Part shown: piece by piece, positions 56,953 through 64,000 of the stretch
Position numbering within the stretch: the first letter of the stretch is position 1
Layout: each line of letters starts with the position of its first letter
NCBI GenBank assembly: GCA_022791875.1
Contig: JAAVZX010000048.1
Span: forward strand, 1-64,000
Length of the DNA stretch: 64,000 nucleotides
Direction: 5' to 3'
From: Oscillibacter sp.
GTDB lineage: Bacteria > Bacillota > Clostridia > Oscillospirales > Oscillospiraceae
Program-made: the position numbers and the translations under genes
The notes under the pieces: generated by a model
Databases searched by the model: none
What the model was told of the DNA's origin: nothing
What the model saw: the letters and a program-made list of their open reading frames with translations, nothing else

Positions 56953-57077
56953 CGGGGGACGAGGGACGAAGGACGGGGGGCTGCCAGCGGGGCTTCCCGC
57001 CTCCGGAGTCCAGAGGGCTTTGCCCTCTGGACTCCCACCAGGGAGGCGCGCGCCTCCCTGGACCCTGGCAGATCAGT
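56953..57077 (+). repeat. Family-2 stacked-hairpin repeat, forward
   Basis: GGGGGACGAGGGACGAAGGACG leader, GCTGCCAGCGGGGCTTCCCGCC element, CCAGAGGGC-ttt-GCCCTCTGG, CCAGGGAGGCGC-GCGCCTCCCTGG, CCTGGCAGATCAG. Confidence 0.8.
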
Positions 57078-57102
57078 CCTTTTATGTTAAATTTTTGCAA
57101 AA

Positions 57103-57132
57103 AGAGGGTGCCATGATTTTATGGCACCCTCT
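57103..57132 (-). terminator. Terminator of the sulfatase gene
   Basis: Perfect 12-bp stem AGAGGGTGCCAT/ATGGCACCCTCT with a T run on the minus strand; weaker in the other direction. Confidence 0.85.
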
Positions 57133-57135
57133 GCT

Positions 57136-59085
57136 TTATTGGTTCATCGCGTCGGTGATATACTGTTTTCCGTACAGTGCGTCGTAGACGATGGCGTCAC
57201 GGAGGTCCAGAAGTTCTTCCGCTTCCGGGGTCAGCGCTGCCGTTTCACGGTCCGCGCTGGCCTGGCCTGCGCCGTCTACGAAATACTGATCCGTGCTGGT
57301 CAGGCACACCTCGCTCACCTTCTCCAGAAAACGCCAGTACCTGGAAGCCTGCGGACACGTCAGCCCCAGAAGCTGAGGCCCCAGCGCCGTCACACTGCTC
57401 TCCCGCCGCGTCCCCTCCGCCCCTTGCAGAAGCGCCGCGTCGTTCGCCCAGATCAGGTAGTCCGTAGAGTACAGATCATTCATCTGCTCCTTCGTCCAGT
57501 GAACGGTATTATTCTCCGGACAAAGCCCCAATTTCGTATACACGGTTTCCCCATCGATCATGAACAAATTAGGCCGGTGGTCCCCGAAAAACACCACAAC
57601 CGTAGGCTCCAGCGACTCCCTCAGCAGATCCGTCAGTTCCCCCAGCGCCTGATCGGCCCTGGTAATCCCCTCCAGCATCGTCTTCACGATAAACATATCG
57701 TCCCGCCCCAATTTGTCGCACTCTACACCAATCTGACACACATAATCAAACTTTTTCGCGTCAAACGGCTGATGGTTCTCCATGGTAATCCCGTAGAGAA
57801 AGGCCTGCTTCCCCTCCGCGTTGATCTCCGCCATCCGGTCCAGCATCCCATGAAACAGGTAACTGTCTTTCAGGTAATACCCCCCATAGACACCGCCCTC
57901 CCAGTCAAAGCCCAGCTTCTGAATATCCTCAGAAAACAGAAGCCGATCAAAGCCCAGCATAGGGTAAGTCACGGTACGGTTGTACAAGCTGTTGTCAAAC
58001 CCATGGAGCATTTCCGCCCGATAGTTCCCGCTTTTCGTATACTGCTCCGCCAGCGCGTCAAAACGCTCATAAAGCGCATCATCCTGGAAGCAGATATTAC
58101 TCCCCGGCGGCAAATCCAAGCCGTTGATGCCATAAAGCATGGACATCTCAATATAACCCGTGCCATAGCCCAGATAATGGCTGTGGAAATTCCCGCTGAT
58201 GCTCTCCTGTTCCAGCCGATGAAAATTCTCCAGCGGGTCCCGCTCGTACTGAATATCAGGCAGGCGGTTCAGATCGTAGAAGGACTCCGACAGAATCATA
58301 ATAATATTCGGCTGAATCCCCTGATCCTCCCCCGCAGGTCCCAAAATCTCATCCACCCGCGCCAGAACCTGCTGCATATAGCTCTCGCAGTACCCCTCCG
58401 GCGGGATCTTCCCCTGAATAAACCGATCCCGCCAAAGGCTGAGGGTCAGCCCGTTTTCCACATGGTTCGTCGCGGCGTCAATCCGCGTGTAAAAATCCAC
58501 GCCCAGACGATCCGCCACCGCGCCGGTGCCGGAGGTAGAGCACAGCGCCGACGCCAGCGCCAGGGAAAGTCCAAAGCTGAGAAACCGCCCCGTCCCTTCC
58601 AGCACAGTCAGCCTCTGGGTGATCATCAGCAGGACCACGCAGACCAGCAGCGCCGCCGCGGCCAGCCAAAAATCCTCCGGAGGTGTCAAATCCCCCGCCA
58701 GCCCCGCCACGTTCCCGGCGTTCCCCGCCAGGCCGAAGTCCTCCAGCGCCAGCGGCATCCCGTTGATAGCGGTCTTAAAGTAGTCCACCAGCGCCAGAAT
58801 CAGCCCCACGGCCCCCACCAGCGCCCCGGACAGCCAAAGCCGCCCGGTCAGCGCCCCCAGGACATACACAGGGATGGTATAGATAAGGATGGTCATAACC
58901 ATCTGCCCCGGGTAATGCTCCGCCCACCAGCGGACGGCGGGCAGCGTATCGCTGATCACCCACTGCACCGCCACCGCAATGGCCGTTCCCATACAGAGCG
59001 CCGCGGCGCTGAACAGAATCCACCGCAGCCAGCCCGGACCAATTTTCTTTCTTTTTCTCTTAAAAAGACGCTCTAACCCTTTCAA
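57136..59085 (-). CDS. LTA synthase family membrane sulfatase
   Basis: 649 aa. Five membrane helices in residues 20-185, then an extracellular alkaline-phosphatase-like domain: NIIMILSESFYD (metal-binding Glu267), HYLGYGTGYIEMSMLYG with the likely nucleophile T309, and VVVFFGDHRPN. Enzymes of this family move glycerol-phosphate or phosphoethanolamine onto glycolipids or sugars. The exact product is unknown. It lies 13 bp after glyS on the same strand. Confidence 0.88.
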   Translation of the reverse strand: MKGLERLFKRKRKKIGPGWLRWILFSAAALCMGTAIAVAVQWVISDTLPAVRWWAEHYPGQMVMTILIYTIPVYVLGALTGRLWLSGALVGAVGLILALVDYFKTAINGMPLALEDFGLAGNAGNVAGLAGDLTPPEDFWLAAAALLVCVVLLMITQRLTVLEGTGRFLSFGLSLALASALCSTSGTGAVADRLGVDFYTRIDAATNHVENGLTLSLWRDRFIQGKIPPEGYCESYMQQVLARVDEILGPAGEDQGIQPNIIMILSESFYDLNRLPDIQYERDPLENFHRLEQESISGNFHSHYLGYGTGYIEMSMLYGINGLDLPPGSNICFQDDALYERFDALAEQYTKSGNYRAEMLHGFDNSLYNRTVTYPMLGFDRLLFSEDIQKLGFDWEGGVYGGYYLKDSYLFHGMLDRMAEINAEGKQAFLYGITMENHQPFDAKKFDYVCQIGVECDKLGRDDMFIVKTMLEGITRADQALGELTDLLRESLEPTVVVFFGDHRPNLFMIDGETVYTKLGLCPENNTVHWTKEQMNDLYSTDYLIWANDAALLQGAEGTRRESSVTALGPQLLGLTCPQASRYWRFLEKVSEVCLTSTDQYFVDGAGQASADRETAALTPEAEELLDLRDAIVYDALYGKQYITDAMNQ

Positions 59086-59098
59086 GAAACAGCCCTTC

Positions 59099-60514
59099 TC
59101 AGTACGCCAGCTTCTCCGCCAGATAGGCTTTCAGCTCGGTAATCGGAATCCGCACCTGGTCCATGGAATCCCGCTCCCGGACGGTGACGCAGTTGTCGGC
59201 GGGCTCGTTCCCGTCGCCTACGGTCTTGAAGTCCACGGTGACGCAGTAAGGCGTGCCGATCTCGTCCTCCCGGCGGTAGCGCTTGCCGATGGACCCGGTT
59301 TCGTCAAAGTCCACCATCCACTCGGAAGCCAACATCTGCTGGATCTCCTGGGCCTTGGGGCTGAGCTTCTTACTCAGGGGCAGCACAGCGACCTTGAACG
59401 GCGCAATGGCGTGATGGAAGCGCATGACCACCCGCACGTCGTTCTTCTCCGCGTCCACGACCTCCTCGTCGTAAGCCTCCACCAGCAGGGCCAGGGTCAT
59501 GCGGTCCGCGCCCAGGGAGGGCTCGATAACGTAGGGAACGTAGTGCTCCTTCTGGTCCTGATCGAAGTAGGTCAGGTCCTGTCCAGAGTGCTCCTGATGC
59601 TGGGTGAGGTCGTAGTCGGTGCGGTCCGCCACACCCCACAGCTCGCCCCAGCCGAAGGGGAACAGATACTCAAAGTCAGTGGTTGCCTTGGAGTAGAAGG
59701 CCAGCTCCTCCGGCTCATGGTCCCGGAGCCGCAGGTTTTCCTCCTTCACGTTCAGGCCGATGAGCCAGTCATGGCAGTAGGTCCGCCAATACTGGAACCA
59801 CTCCAGGTCGGTGTCGGGCTTGCAGAAAAACTCCAGCTCCATCTGCTCAATCTCCCGGATGCTGAAGTTGAAATGGCCCGGCGTGATCTCGGTCCGGATG
59901 GATTTTCCCACCTGGCACACACCAAAGGGCAGCTTTCTTCTGGTGGTCCGCTGGATGGCGGGGAAGTTGACGAAGATGCCCTGGGCCGTCTCAGGCCGGA
60001 GGTAGACCTCGTTGGCGGTGTCCTCCGTCACGCCCTGGTGGGTCTTGAACATGAGGTTGAATTTCCGGATATCGGTGAAGTCGCTCTTCCCGCAGCCGGG
60101 GCAGGGCACGTTCTTCTCCCGGATGAAAGCCACCAGATCCTCCTGGCTCATAGCCTCCACGTTGACATCCAGCCCGTTCTCCTGGACGAAGCCCTCCACC
60201 AGCTTATCGGCCCGGTGCCGCATCTTGCAGGCTTTGCAGTCGATGAGGGGATCGTTAAAGGTGGACACGTGGCCGGAGGCCACCCAGACCTGGGGATTCA
60301 TAAGGATAGCGGCGTCCAGGCCCACGTTATAGGGATTCTCCTGGACGAACTTCTTCCACCAGGCCCGCTTCACATTGTTCTTGAGTTCCACGCCCAAGGG
60401 GCCGTAGTCCCAGCTGTTGGCGAGTCCGCCATAGATCTCGCTTCCGGGAAAGACGAAGCCCCGGTTCTTACACAGCGCGACGATCTTCTCCATAGTCTTT
60501 TCTTTGTTGTTCAT
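59099..60514 (-). CDS. glyS: Glycyl-tRNA synthetase, dimeric type
   Basis: 471 aa from the ATG at 60514, seven bases after AGGAG; an ATG six bases upstream is too close to that site. [30 protein letters not shown], class II motif 2 [28 protein letters not shown], and motif 3 [15 protein letters not shown] are those of the alpha2 GlyRS. A C-terminal anticodon domain ([22 protein letters not shown]) completes it. Expression is controlled by a T-box. Confidence 0.95.
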   Translation of the reverse strand: MNNKEKTMEKIVALCKNRGFVFPGSEIYGGLANSWDYGPLGVELKNNVKRAWWKKFVQENPYNVGLDAAILMNPQVWVASGHVSTFNDPLIDCKACKMRHRADKLVEGFVQENGLDVNVEAMSQEDLVAFIREKNVPCPGCGKSDFTDIRKFNLMFKTHQGVTEDTANEVYLRPETAQGIFVNFPAIQRTTRRKLPFGVCQVGKSIRTEITPGHFNFSIREIEQMELEFFCKPDTDLEWFQYWRTYCHDWLIGLNVKEENLRLRDHEPEELAFYSKATTDFEYLFPFGWGELWGVADRTDYDLTQHQEHSGQDLTYFDQDQKEHYVPYVIEPSLGADRMTLALLVEAYDEEVVDAEKNDVRVVMRFHHAIAPFKVAVLPLSKKLSPKAQEIQQMLASEWMVDFDETGSIGKRYRREDEIGTPYCVTVDFKTVGDGNEPADNCVTVRERDSMDQVRIPITELKAYLAEKLAY

Positions 60515-60573
60515 AACCATACTCCTTTATATAAATGGTATCAAAAACAGCTCAAAAGCTGGCGGGAAAACAA

Positions 60574-60805
60574 AAAACGCCCCAAGCCGAAGCTCAGGGC
60601 GAACTTAAAAAGTCCGCGGTTCCACCTGAATTCCCCTCCGCCTCCGGAGGGACCCTCTGACCGGTAACGGCGGCAGCCGGCGGGGCATTGCCTCCCCGCA
60701 GCTCAAGAGCGCCAGGCGTTTCCGTTCCGGAAGGGCTCGCAGCAGCCGCCCCCTCTCTTCACCGGACCGTGGGAAACACCCCTCCCCTTCACAGCCTTTT
60801 GTTAG
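60574..60805 (-). promoter_or_regulatory. T-box riboswitch controlling glyS
   Basis: The minus-strand leader contains the T-box AGGTGGAACCGCGG (60614-60627), which pairs with uncharged tRNA ends, followed by a terminator stem (GCCCTGAGC-ttcg-GCTTGGGGC then T6, about 60574-60602). Upstream are long stems including GCGGGG-aggcaatg-CCCCGC. Context implies tRNA-Gly as ligand; I did not fix the specifier codon. Confidence 0.88.
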
Positions 60806-60811
60806 TTGGTT

Positions 60812-60840
60812 AGTGTAGCATCTTTTCCCCCGCTTGTCAA
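60812..60840 (-). promoter_or_regulatory. Promoter of the glyS T-box leader
   Basis: Minus strand TTGACA (60835-60840), 17 bp, TACACT (60812-60817). Confidence 0.75.
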
Positions 60841-60912
60841 GGGAAAACGGCAAAAGTTCATCTTCAAGATTTTTGTTGTTGGCTGAAACTTTGACAATTC
60901 CACGAAAACGAA

Positions 60913-60941
60913 TTGCCTGAAAGTCTATGCCATGCTATAAT
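60913..60941 (+). promoter_or_regulatory. Promoter of the P-loop kinase gene
   Basis: TTGCCT (60913-60918), 17 bp, TATAAT (60936-60941). Confidence 0.6.
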
Positions 60942-60998
60942 CAGAAGGATAAATAAGCATTTGTCATTTTGACAGTTTGTTTTGGAGGCTTCCTGTTT

Positions 60999-61496
60999 AT
61001 GTTTCAAAAAGCAATAATAATTGGTTGTCCAGGTGCAGGAAAAAGCACATTTGCAAGAATATTGAGCGATAAAACTCACTTGCCGTTATATTACCTTGAT
61101 ATATTATGGCACAAGCCTGACAGGACAACTGTTGACAGAAATATATTTGACAAGAAATTAAAAGAAATTATTTTGAAGGATAAATGGATTATTGACGGAA
61201 ACTATGGAAGAACACTTGAAATGCGTATTCAAGCGTGTGAAACTATATTTTTGCTGGATTTTCCAGTAGAGGAATGCTTGACCGGAGCAGAATCACGTAT
61301 AGGCAAACAACGTGCAGATATGCCATGGATAGAAACGGAATTTGATGAGGAATTCAGACAATGGATTATTGATTTTCCTAAAAAAGAATTGCCACTTGTA
61401 TATAAATTGCTTGACAGATACAAAAGCGAAAAAAGCATCTATATCTTTCACTCAAGAGCTGATATAGATGATTATATATTAAAAATGTTTAGTTAA
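60999..61496 (+). CDS. P-loop NTPase of the adenylate-kinase-like FlaR/topology-modulation family
   Basis: 165 aa. Walker A GCPGAGKST (residues 9-17), then HLPLYYLDILWHKPDRT and WIIDGNYGRTLEMRIQACETIFLLDFP, features of the AAA_17/FlaR-like kinases. The substrate is unknown. The gene is strikingly AT-rich with A/T-ending codons, unlike its neighbours, which suggests recent transfer. RBS TTGGAGG. Confidence 0.8.
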   Translation: MFQKAIIIGCPGAGKSTFARILSDKTHLPLYYLDILWHKPDRTTVDRNIFDKKLKEIILKDKWIIDGNYGRTLEMRIQACETIFLLDFPVEECLTGAESRIGKQRADMPWIETEFDEEFRQWIIDFPKKELPLVYKLLDRYKSEKSIYIFHSRADIDDYILKMFS

Positions 61497-61583
61497 AAAT
61501 TTTGACCGTCCGGCCCGAACCCGAACGGTCAACCTTTGAAGGGTTAACCTAGTAGAGTCAATCGCCGTACAGCGATGCTTCTA
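61497..61583 (-). ncRNA. Probable small RNA, unidentified
   Basis: A consensus promoter reads into about 87 nt without an ORF, ending in a strong terminator: stem TTGACCGTTCGG/CCGGACGGTCAA with loop GTTCGGG (61502-61532) and AAAATTTTT after it. Upstream the RNA can form ATCGC-tgtacg-GCGAT, enclosed by TAGA/TCTA, and a GGTTAACC/GGTTGACC pairing that competes with the terminator's left arm. The 3' end abuts the stop of the convergent kinase gene. I do not recognise the family. Confidence 0.6.
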
Positions 61584-61589
61584 TGTTCT

Positions 61590-61617
61590 ATTATACCTGA
61601 AAACGCAGTCATGTCAA
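61590..61617 (-). promoter_or_regulatory. Promoter of the small RNA
   Basis: Minus strand TTGACA (61612-61617), 16 bp, TATAAT (61590-61595): both boxes are perfect. Confidence 0.75.
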
Positions 61618-61716
61618 GACTTCAAACTATTTTTGCCGGAGAAGTTTTTTACTGCAAACTTTTTCCCTCCCTGTGCCGAAAAAAATAGTAGAATCTGATT
61701 CAGGAGGTTCTCTGCT

Positions 61717-62031
61717 ATGAAACGCGTTATTCTCAGCGCCGACGGGGACAGTGTCGTTTATTCCGTTCCTGACGCGGTGGCGGATCATCTGGAGAAATAT
61801 TGCGAACAGTTCTGCTCCGGGTGGCTTTGGGACAGCCCGCAGGCGGAAAAGTACCGCAGAGATTTTGGCGGATATCAGGGCGTGTCCTTCAATGAGGCGG
61901 ATTTTATCGAGTATTTGAACAAGTACCGGTTTCCGGATACGCCGTCTGTGTTTGTGGAAAACCTGGGCTGGACCAGTCTGGGGGAGGACCTTCCGGAGGC
62001 GTATCGGGATCTTCCTTATTTCAATTTTTGA
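61717..62031 (+). CDS. Conserved hypothetical protein
   Basis: 104 aa, CAGGAGG site before the ATG. It starts with KRVILSADGDSVVYSVPDAVADHLEKYCEQFCSGWLW and contains a C-terminal NLGWTSLGEDLPEAYRDLPYFNF. It is acidic and soluble with no known motif. It lies 39 bp upstream of a phosphoesterase gene, so they may be co-transcribed. Confidence 0.65.
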   Translation: MKRVILSADGDSVVYSVPDAVADHLEKYCEQFCSGWLWDSPQAEKYRRDFGGYQGVSFNEADFIEYLNKYRFPDTPSVFVENLGWTSLGEDLPEAYRDLPYFNF

Positions 62032-62070
62032 TGTGTCCGCTTCTTGGGGCGATGGTGAGGGGGATTTTTT

Positions 62071-62601
62071 ATGGTGTTTTTTACGGCGGATCTGCATTTC
62101 TCACATGAGAAAATTATCCGGCATACGCAGCGGTCTTTCTCTAATGTGAAGGAAATGGATGCTGCCCTGATTAAGAACTGGAACCGGGTTGTCGGTCCTG
62201 ATGATGAGGTTTATATTCTGGGTGACTTTACGATGAAGGGGCCGGACGCGGCTTCCGAACTTCTTTACTCTTTGAAGGGGAAAAAGCACCTTATTCGGGG
62301 TAATCATGACAGTTTTTTGGACAGTCCCGGCTTTGAGACATCTTTGTTTGCGTCTATTCAGGACTATAAAGAGATTACGTACTGCAATACCCTCTTTATC
62401 CTGTTTCATTATCCTATTGTGGAGTGGAACGGTATGCGAAGGGGTGCTGTCTGTCTCCATGGGCATCAGCATAACGATAAACAGTATAATATTGAAAATC
62501 TTAAACAGGGAATTCGGCAATACGATGTGGGGGTGGACGCGAACAATATGAAGCCTGTGAGTGCTGAGGAAATCGTTCAATTTTTCAGCAAGATTATATA
62601 A
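62071..62601 (+). CDS. Calcineurin-like metallophosphoesterase
   Basis: 176 aa. All metal-binding motifs are visible: TADLHFSHEKI, YILGDFTMKG, LIRGNHD, LFHYPIVEW and CLHGHQHND. The small size matches the YfcE/MJ0936-like or phage-borne 'metallophosphatase' subgroup. The substrate is unknown. RBS GAGGGG. Confidence 0.88.
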   Translation: MVFFTADLHFSHEKIIRHTQRSFSNVKEMDAALIKNWNRVVGPDDEVYILGDFTMKGPDAASELLYSLKGKKHLIRGNHDSFLDSPGFETSLFASIQDYKEITYCNTLFILFHYPIVEWNGMRRGAVCLHGHQHNDKQYNIENLKQGIRQYDVGVDANNMKPVSAEEIVQFFSKII

Positions 62602-62606
62602 AATAA

Positions 62607-62760
62607 GTGAGACCTTCCATGGCAATGGAAGGTCCCACTTGCTCTGCACCTCGTTACGGTGCAATAGACTTTAACAACCACCAGATTCGCGTCGCGTTAA
62701 AAAGTTCTTTTGCTTACTTTTCTTTCAAGAAAAGTAAGCCGCCGGAGGCGAAAAGCCCCC
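62607..62760 (+). repeat. Family-1 dispersed repeat, copy F
   Basis: Hairpin 1 GTGAGACCTTCCAT (62607-62620) with ATGGAAGGTCCCAC (62625-62638), core ACCACCAGATTCGCGTCGCG, hairpin 2 GCTTACTTTTCTTT/AAGAAAAGTAAGC (62712-62739), then GCCGGAGGC. It fills the gap between two convergent genes. Confidence 0.8.
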
Positions 62761-62763
62761 GTC

Positions 62764-63687
62764 TCACTGCTTCTCCCGATCAAAGGTAACAACCACGCGG
62801 CGGTTGGGGTCAGTGCCGGTGGAATGGGTGCTGACGCCGGGGAAGTCCTGGAGGGCGGTGTGGATGACGTGGCGCTCGTAGGCGTTCATGGGTTCCAGGG
62901 TGACGCTGCGGCGGTAGCGGACGACTTTTCCGGCGACTTTCCGGGCCAGATGGCGGAGGCTTTGCTCGCGCTTTTCGCGGTAGTTCTCGGCGTCGAGCTG
63001 GACGCGGACGCGGACGCCGGTGCGGTTGACCGCGTAGCTGGTGAGCTGCTGGATGGCGTCCAGGGTTTCGCCGCGGCGTCCGATGAGGGCGCCCAGGCCC
63101 TGGCCTTTCAGGATGACCTTGTAGCGGCCCTTCTCGGGGAGGTAGACCAGGACTTCCGCGGGGCACTCCATGTGATCCAGGAGGCCAGTCAGGAAGGTCT
63201 TGATGGCCTGGGCCTTCTCGTCGTCCACTTCCTCGCCCAGGTCCTGGACGGGGGCGGGCTGCTCTTCAACGGGAGCGGGCTCCTTCTTCTCCTGGGGGGC
63301 GGGACGCTTCTTTTCCGGCTGCTTCTCGGGCTGGCGGTCCTTCTTGGGACGGTCCGGTTTTCTGTCGGGCTTCTTCTCCGGCTGAGGCTTTTTCTCCTTC
63401 TCCCGCTCTTCCTCTGCCGCAGGCCGTTCCGGCTGCTTTGCGGCGGGCTCCGCCTTTTTCTCAGGCTCTCTTGCGGGAGTGGGAATCGGAGCGGGCTTGG
63501 GTTCCTCCTCCTCGGGTCCGTAGTAAACCCGGACCTTGGCGGGGCTGCTGCCGAAGCCCAGGAAGCCGGACTTCTCCCGCTCCAGGACTTCCACGGAAAC
63601 GTCGTCCCGGTCCAGACCCAGCTGGGCCAGGGCCTTTTTGGTGGCGTCCTCCTGGTTCTTTCCCGTTACATCAATATACGCTCTCAT
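62764..63687 (-). CDS. jag: RNA-binding protein KhpB/Jag (SpoIIIJ-associated)
   Basis: 307 aa. N-terminal Jag_N domain (RAYIDVTGKNQEDATKKALAQLG ... REKSGFLGFGSSPAKVRV), a long E/K/P-rich linker (residues about 58-145), a KH domain (LIGRRGETLDAIQQLTSYAVNR) and an R3H domain (VRYRRSVTLEPMNAYERHVIHTALQ). With KhpA it binds many RNAs and affects division and cell-wall synthesis. Its start overlaps the yidC stop (ATGA). Confidence 0.93.
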   Translation of the reverse strand: MRAYIDVTGKNQEDATKKALAQLGLDRDDVSVEVLEREKSGFLGFGSSPAKVRVYYGPEEEEPKPAPIPTPAREPEKKAEPAAKQPERPAAEEEREKEKKPQPEKKPDRKPDRPKKDRQPEKQPEKKRPAPQEKKEPAPVEEQPAPVQDLGEEVDDEKAQAIKTFLTGLLDHMECPAEVLVYLPEKGRYKVILKGQGLGALIGRRGETLDAIQQLTSYAVNRTGVRVRVQLDAENYREKREQSLRHLARKVAGKVVRYRRSVTLEPMNAYERHVIHTALQDFPGVSTHSTGTDPNRRVVVTFDREKQ

Positions 63688-64000
63688 GGCGTTTCCTCAC
63701 TCTTTTCTTCGTCATAACGGTCCGCTTTGTACGCCCGTCCCCGGGCGTAGGGCCGGTCGCCTACGCGGCCTGCCTCTGTTGTACTGCTTCCGGCCTTTTT
63801 GGCCTTCTCCGCCTTGGCCTCCTGGGCCGCGCGGCGCTTCTCCTTCAAAGACTGCTTCTGGACGGCCTGCTGGCGCTGCTGCTCCTGGAGCACCTTGGCC
63901 TCCTCCATGCGGCGCTTCCGGTCGGCCTGGCGGGCCTCATAGCGGGCGTTCTCCTCTTCCTCCATGCGCTTGTTGAAGAAATTGCCCAGAATGAACTCCT
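63684..64000 (-). CDS. yidC: Membrane protein insertase YidC/SpoIIIJ, C-terminal part (partial)
   Basis: Only the last ~105 residues are inside the window. EFILGNFFNKRMEEEE is the end of the last conserved segment; after it comes a long, basic, low-complexity cytoplasmic tail with coiled-coil character (RRMEEAKVLQEQQRQQAVQKQSLKEKRRAAQEAKAEK). YidC inserts membrane proteins with or without SecYEG. The order yidC-jag is the usual origin-proximal one. Confidence 0.85.
   Translation of the reverse strand, partial: EFILGNFFNKRMEEEENARYEARQADRKRRMEEAKVLQEQQRQQAVQKQSLKEKRRAAQEAKAEKAKKAGSSTTEAGRVGDRPYARGRAYKADRYDEEKSEETP

Noticed and set aside
15865-57077. Family-2 repeats as CRISPR arrays
   Set aside because: Copies are kilobases apart, lie in both orientations and have no regular spacers; they are dispersed hairpin repeats.
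57121-59076. 651-aa plus-strand ORF opposite the sulfatase gene
   Set aside because: Antisense shadow; the minus-strand protein has clear membrane helices and sulfatase motifs.

Overview
The window comes from a GC-rich, low-GC-phylum (Firmicutes) anaerobe of the Clostridia, most like the Oscillospiraceae of the gut. This placement is inferred from gene content: a paired ParC/ParE, MreCD-PBP2, a MinD-MgsA pair, a ZapA-U32 peptidase pair, a GH13 enzyme, electron-transfer flavoprotein, a dimeric GlyRS behind a T-box, and very abundant hairpin-rich intergenic repeats. No rRNA or tRNA gene was seen. Three parS sites with parA and parB, plus yidC and jag at the right edge, suggest proximity to the replication origin.

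Layout. 1-0.8 kb: end of etfA and an ECF transporter S component. 0.8-8.3 kb: a type I-C CRISPR-Cas locus on the minus strand (cas3, then cas5-cas8c-cas7-cas4-cas1). No cas2 and no CRISPR array are present here. Between cas3 and cas5 lies a small plus-strand transcription unit: promoter, the 3' half of an I-C repeat, a short guide, and a terminator. Its guide matches the cas5 operon promoter with mismatches exactly at guide positions 6, 12 and 18. This looks like a CRISPR-RNA-like guide that makes Cascade repress its own genes, and it is the most interesting system in the window. 8.4-12.6 kb: an HxlR regulator and a decayed accessory island (hsdR, DUF559 and lysophospholipase remnants). 12.7-20.4 kb: an LspA-like protein, a TetM/EF-G-like GTPase fused to a YacP/Rae1-like NYN nuclease, a radical SAM enzyme, an aminotransferase, a lipoprotein and a YitT protein. 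20.7-25.5 kb: parC and parE separated by an XRE gene and a divergent ribbon-helix-helix gene. 26-30 kb: degV, uvrC, HPr and the ribosome hibernation factor.

30.6-37.6 kb: zapA, U32 peptidase, maf, mreC, mreD and PBP2, a cell-shape and division cluster. 37.7-47.1 kb: GH13, parS-parA-parB, serS, mscL, rsmG, minD and mgsA. 47.3-57 kb: hisS, aspS, a GH3 lipoprotein, an RlaP-type nucleotidyltransferase and an alanyl-tRNA editing protein. 57-60.9 kb: an LTA-synthase-like sulfatase and glyS with a T-box leader (minus strand). 61-64 kb: an AT-rich P-loop kinase, a probable unannotated small RNA, a metallophosphoesterase, jag and the C-terminus of yidC.

Two families of dispersed intergenic repeats built of stacked hairpins (about 6 and 12 copies) occupy most gaps between operons from 12.6 kb onward. 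Coordinates of repeats, promoters and terminators were read by eye and may be off by a few bases.
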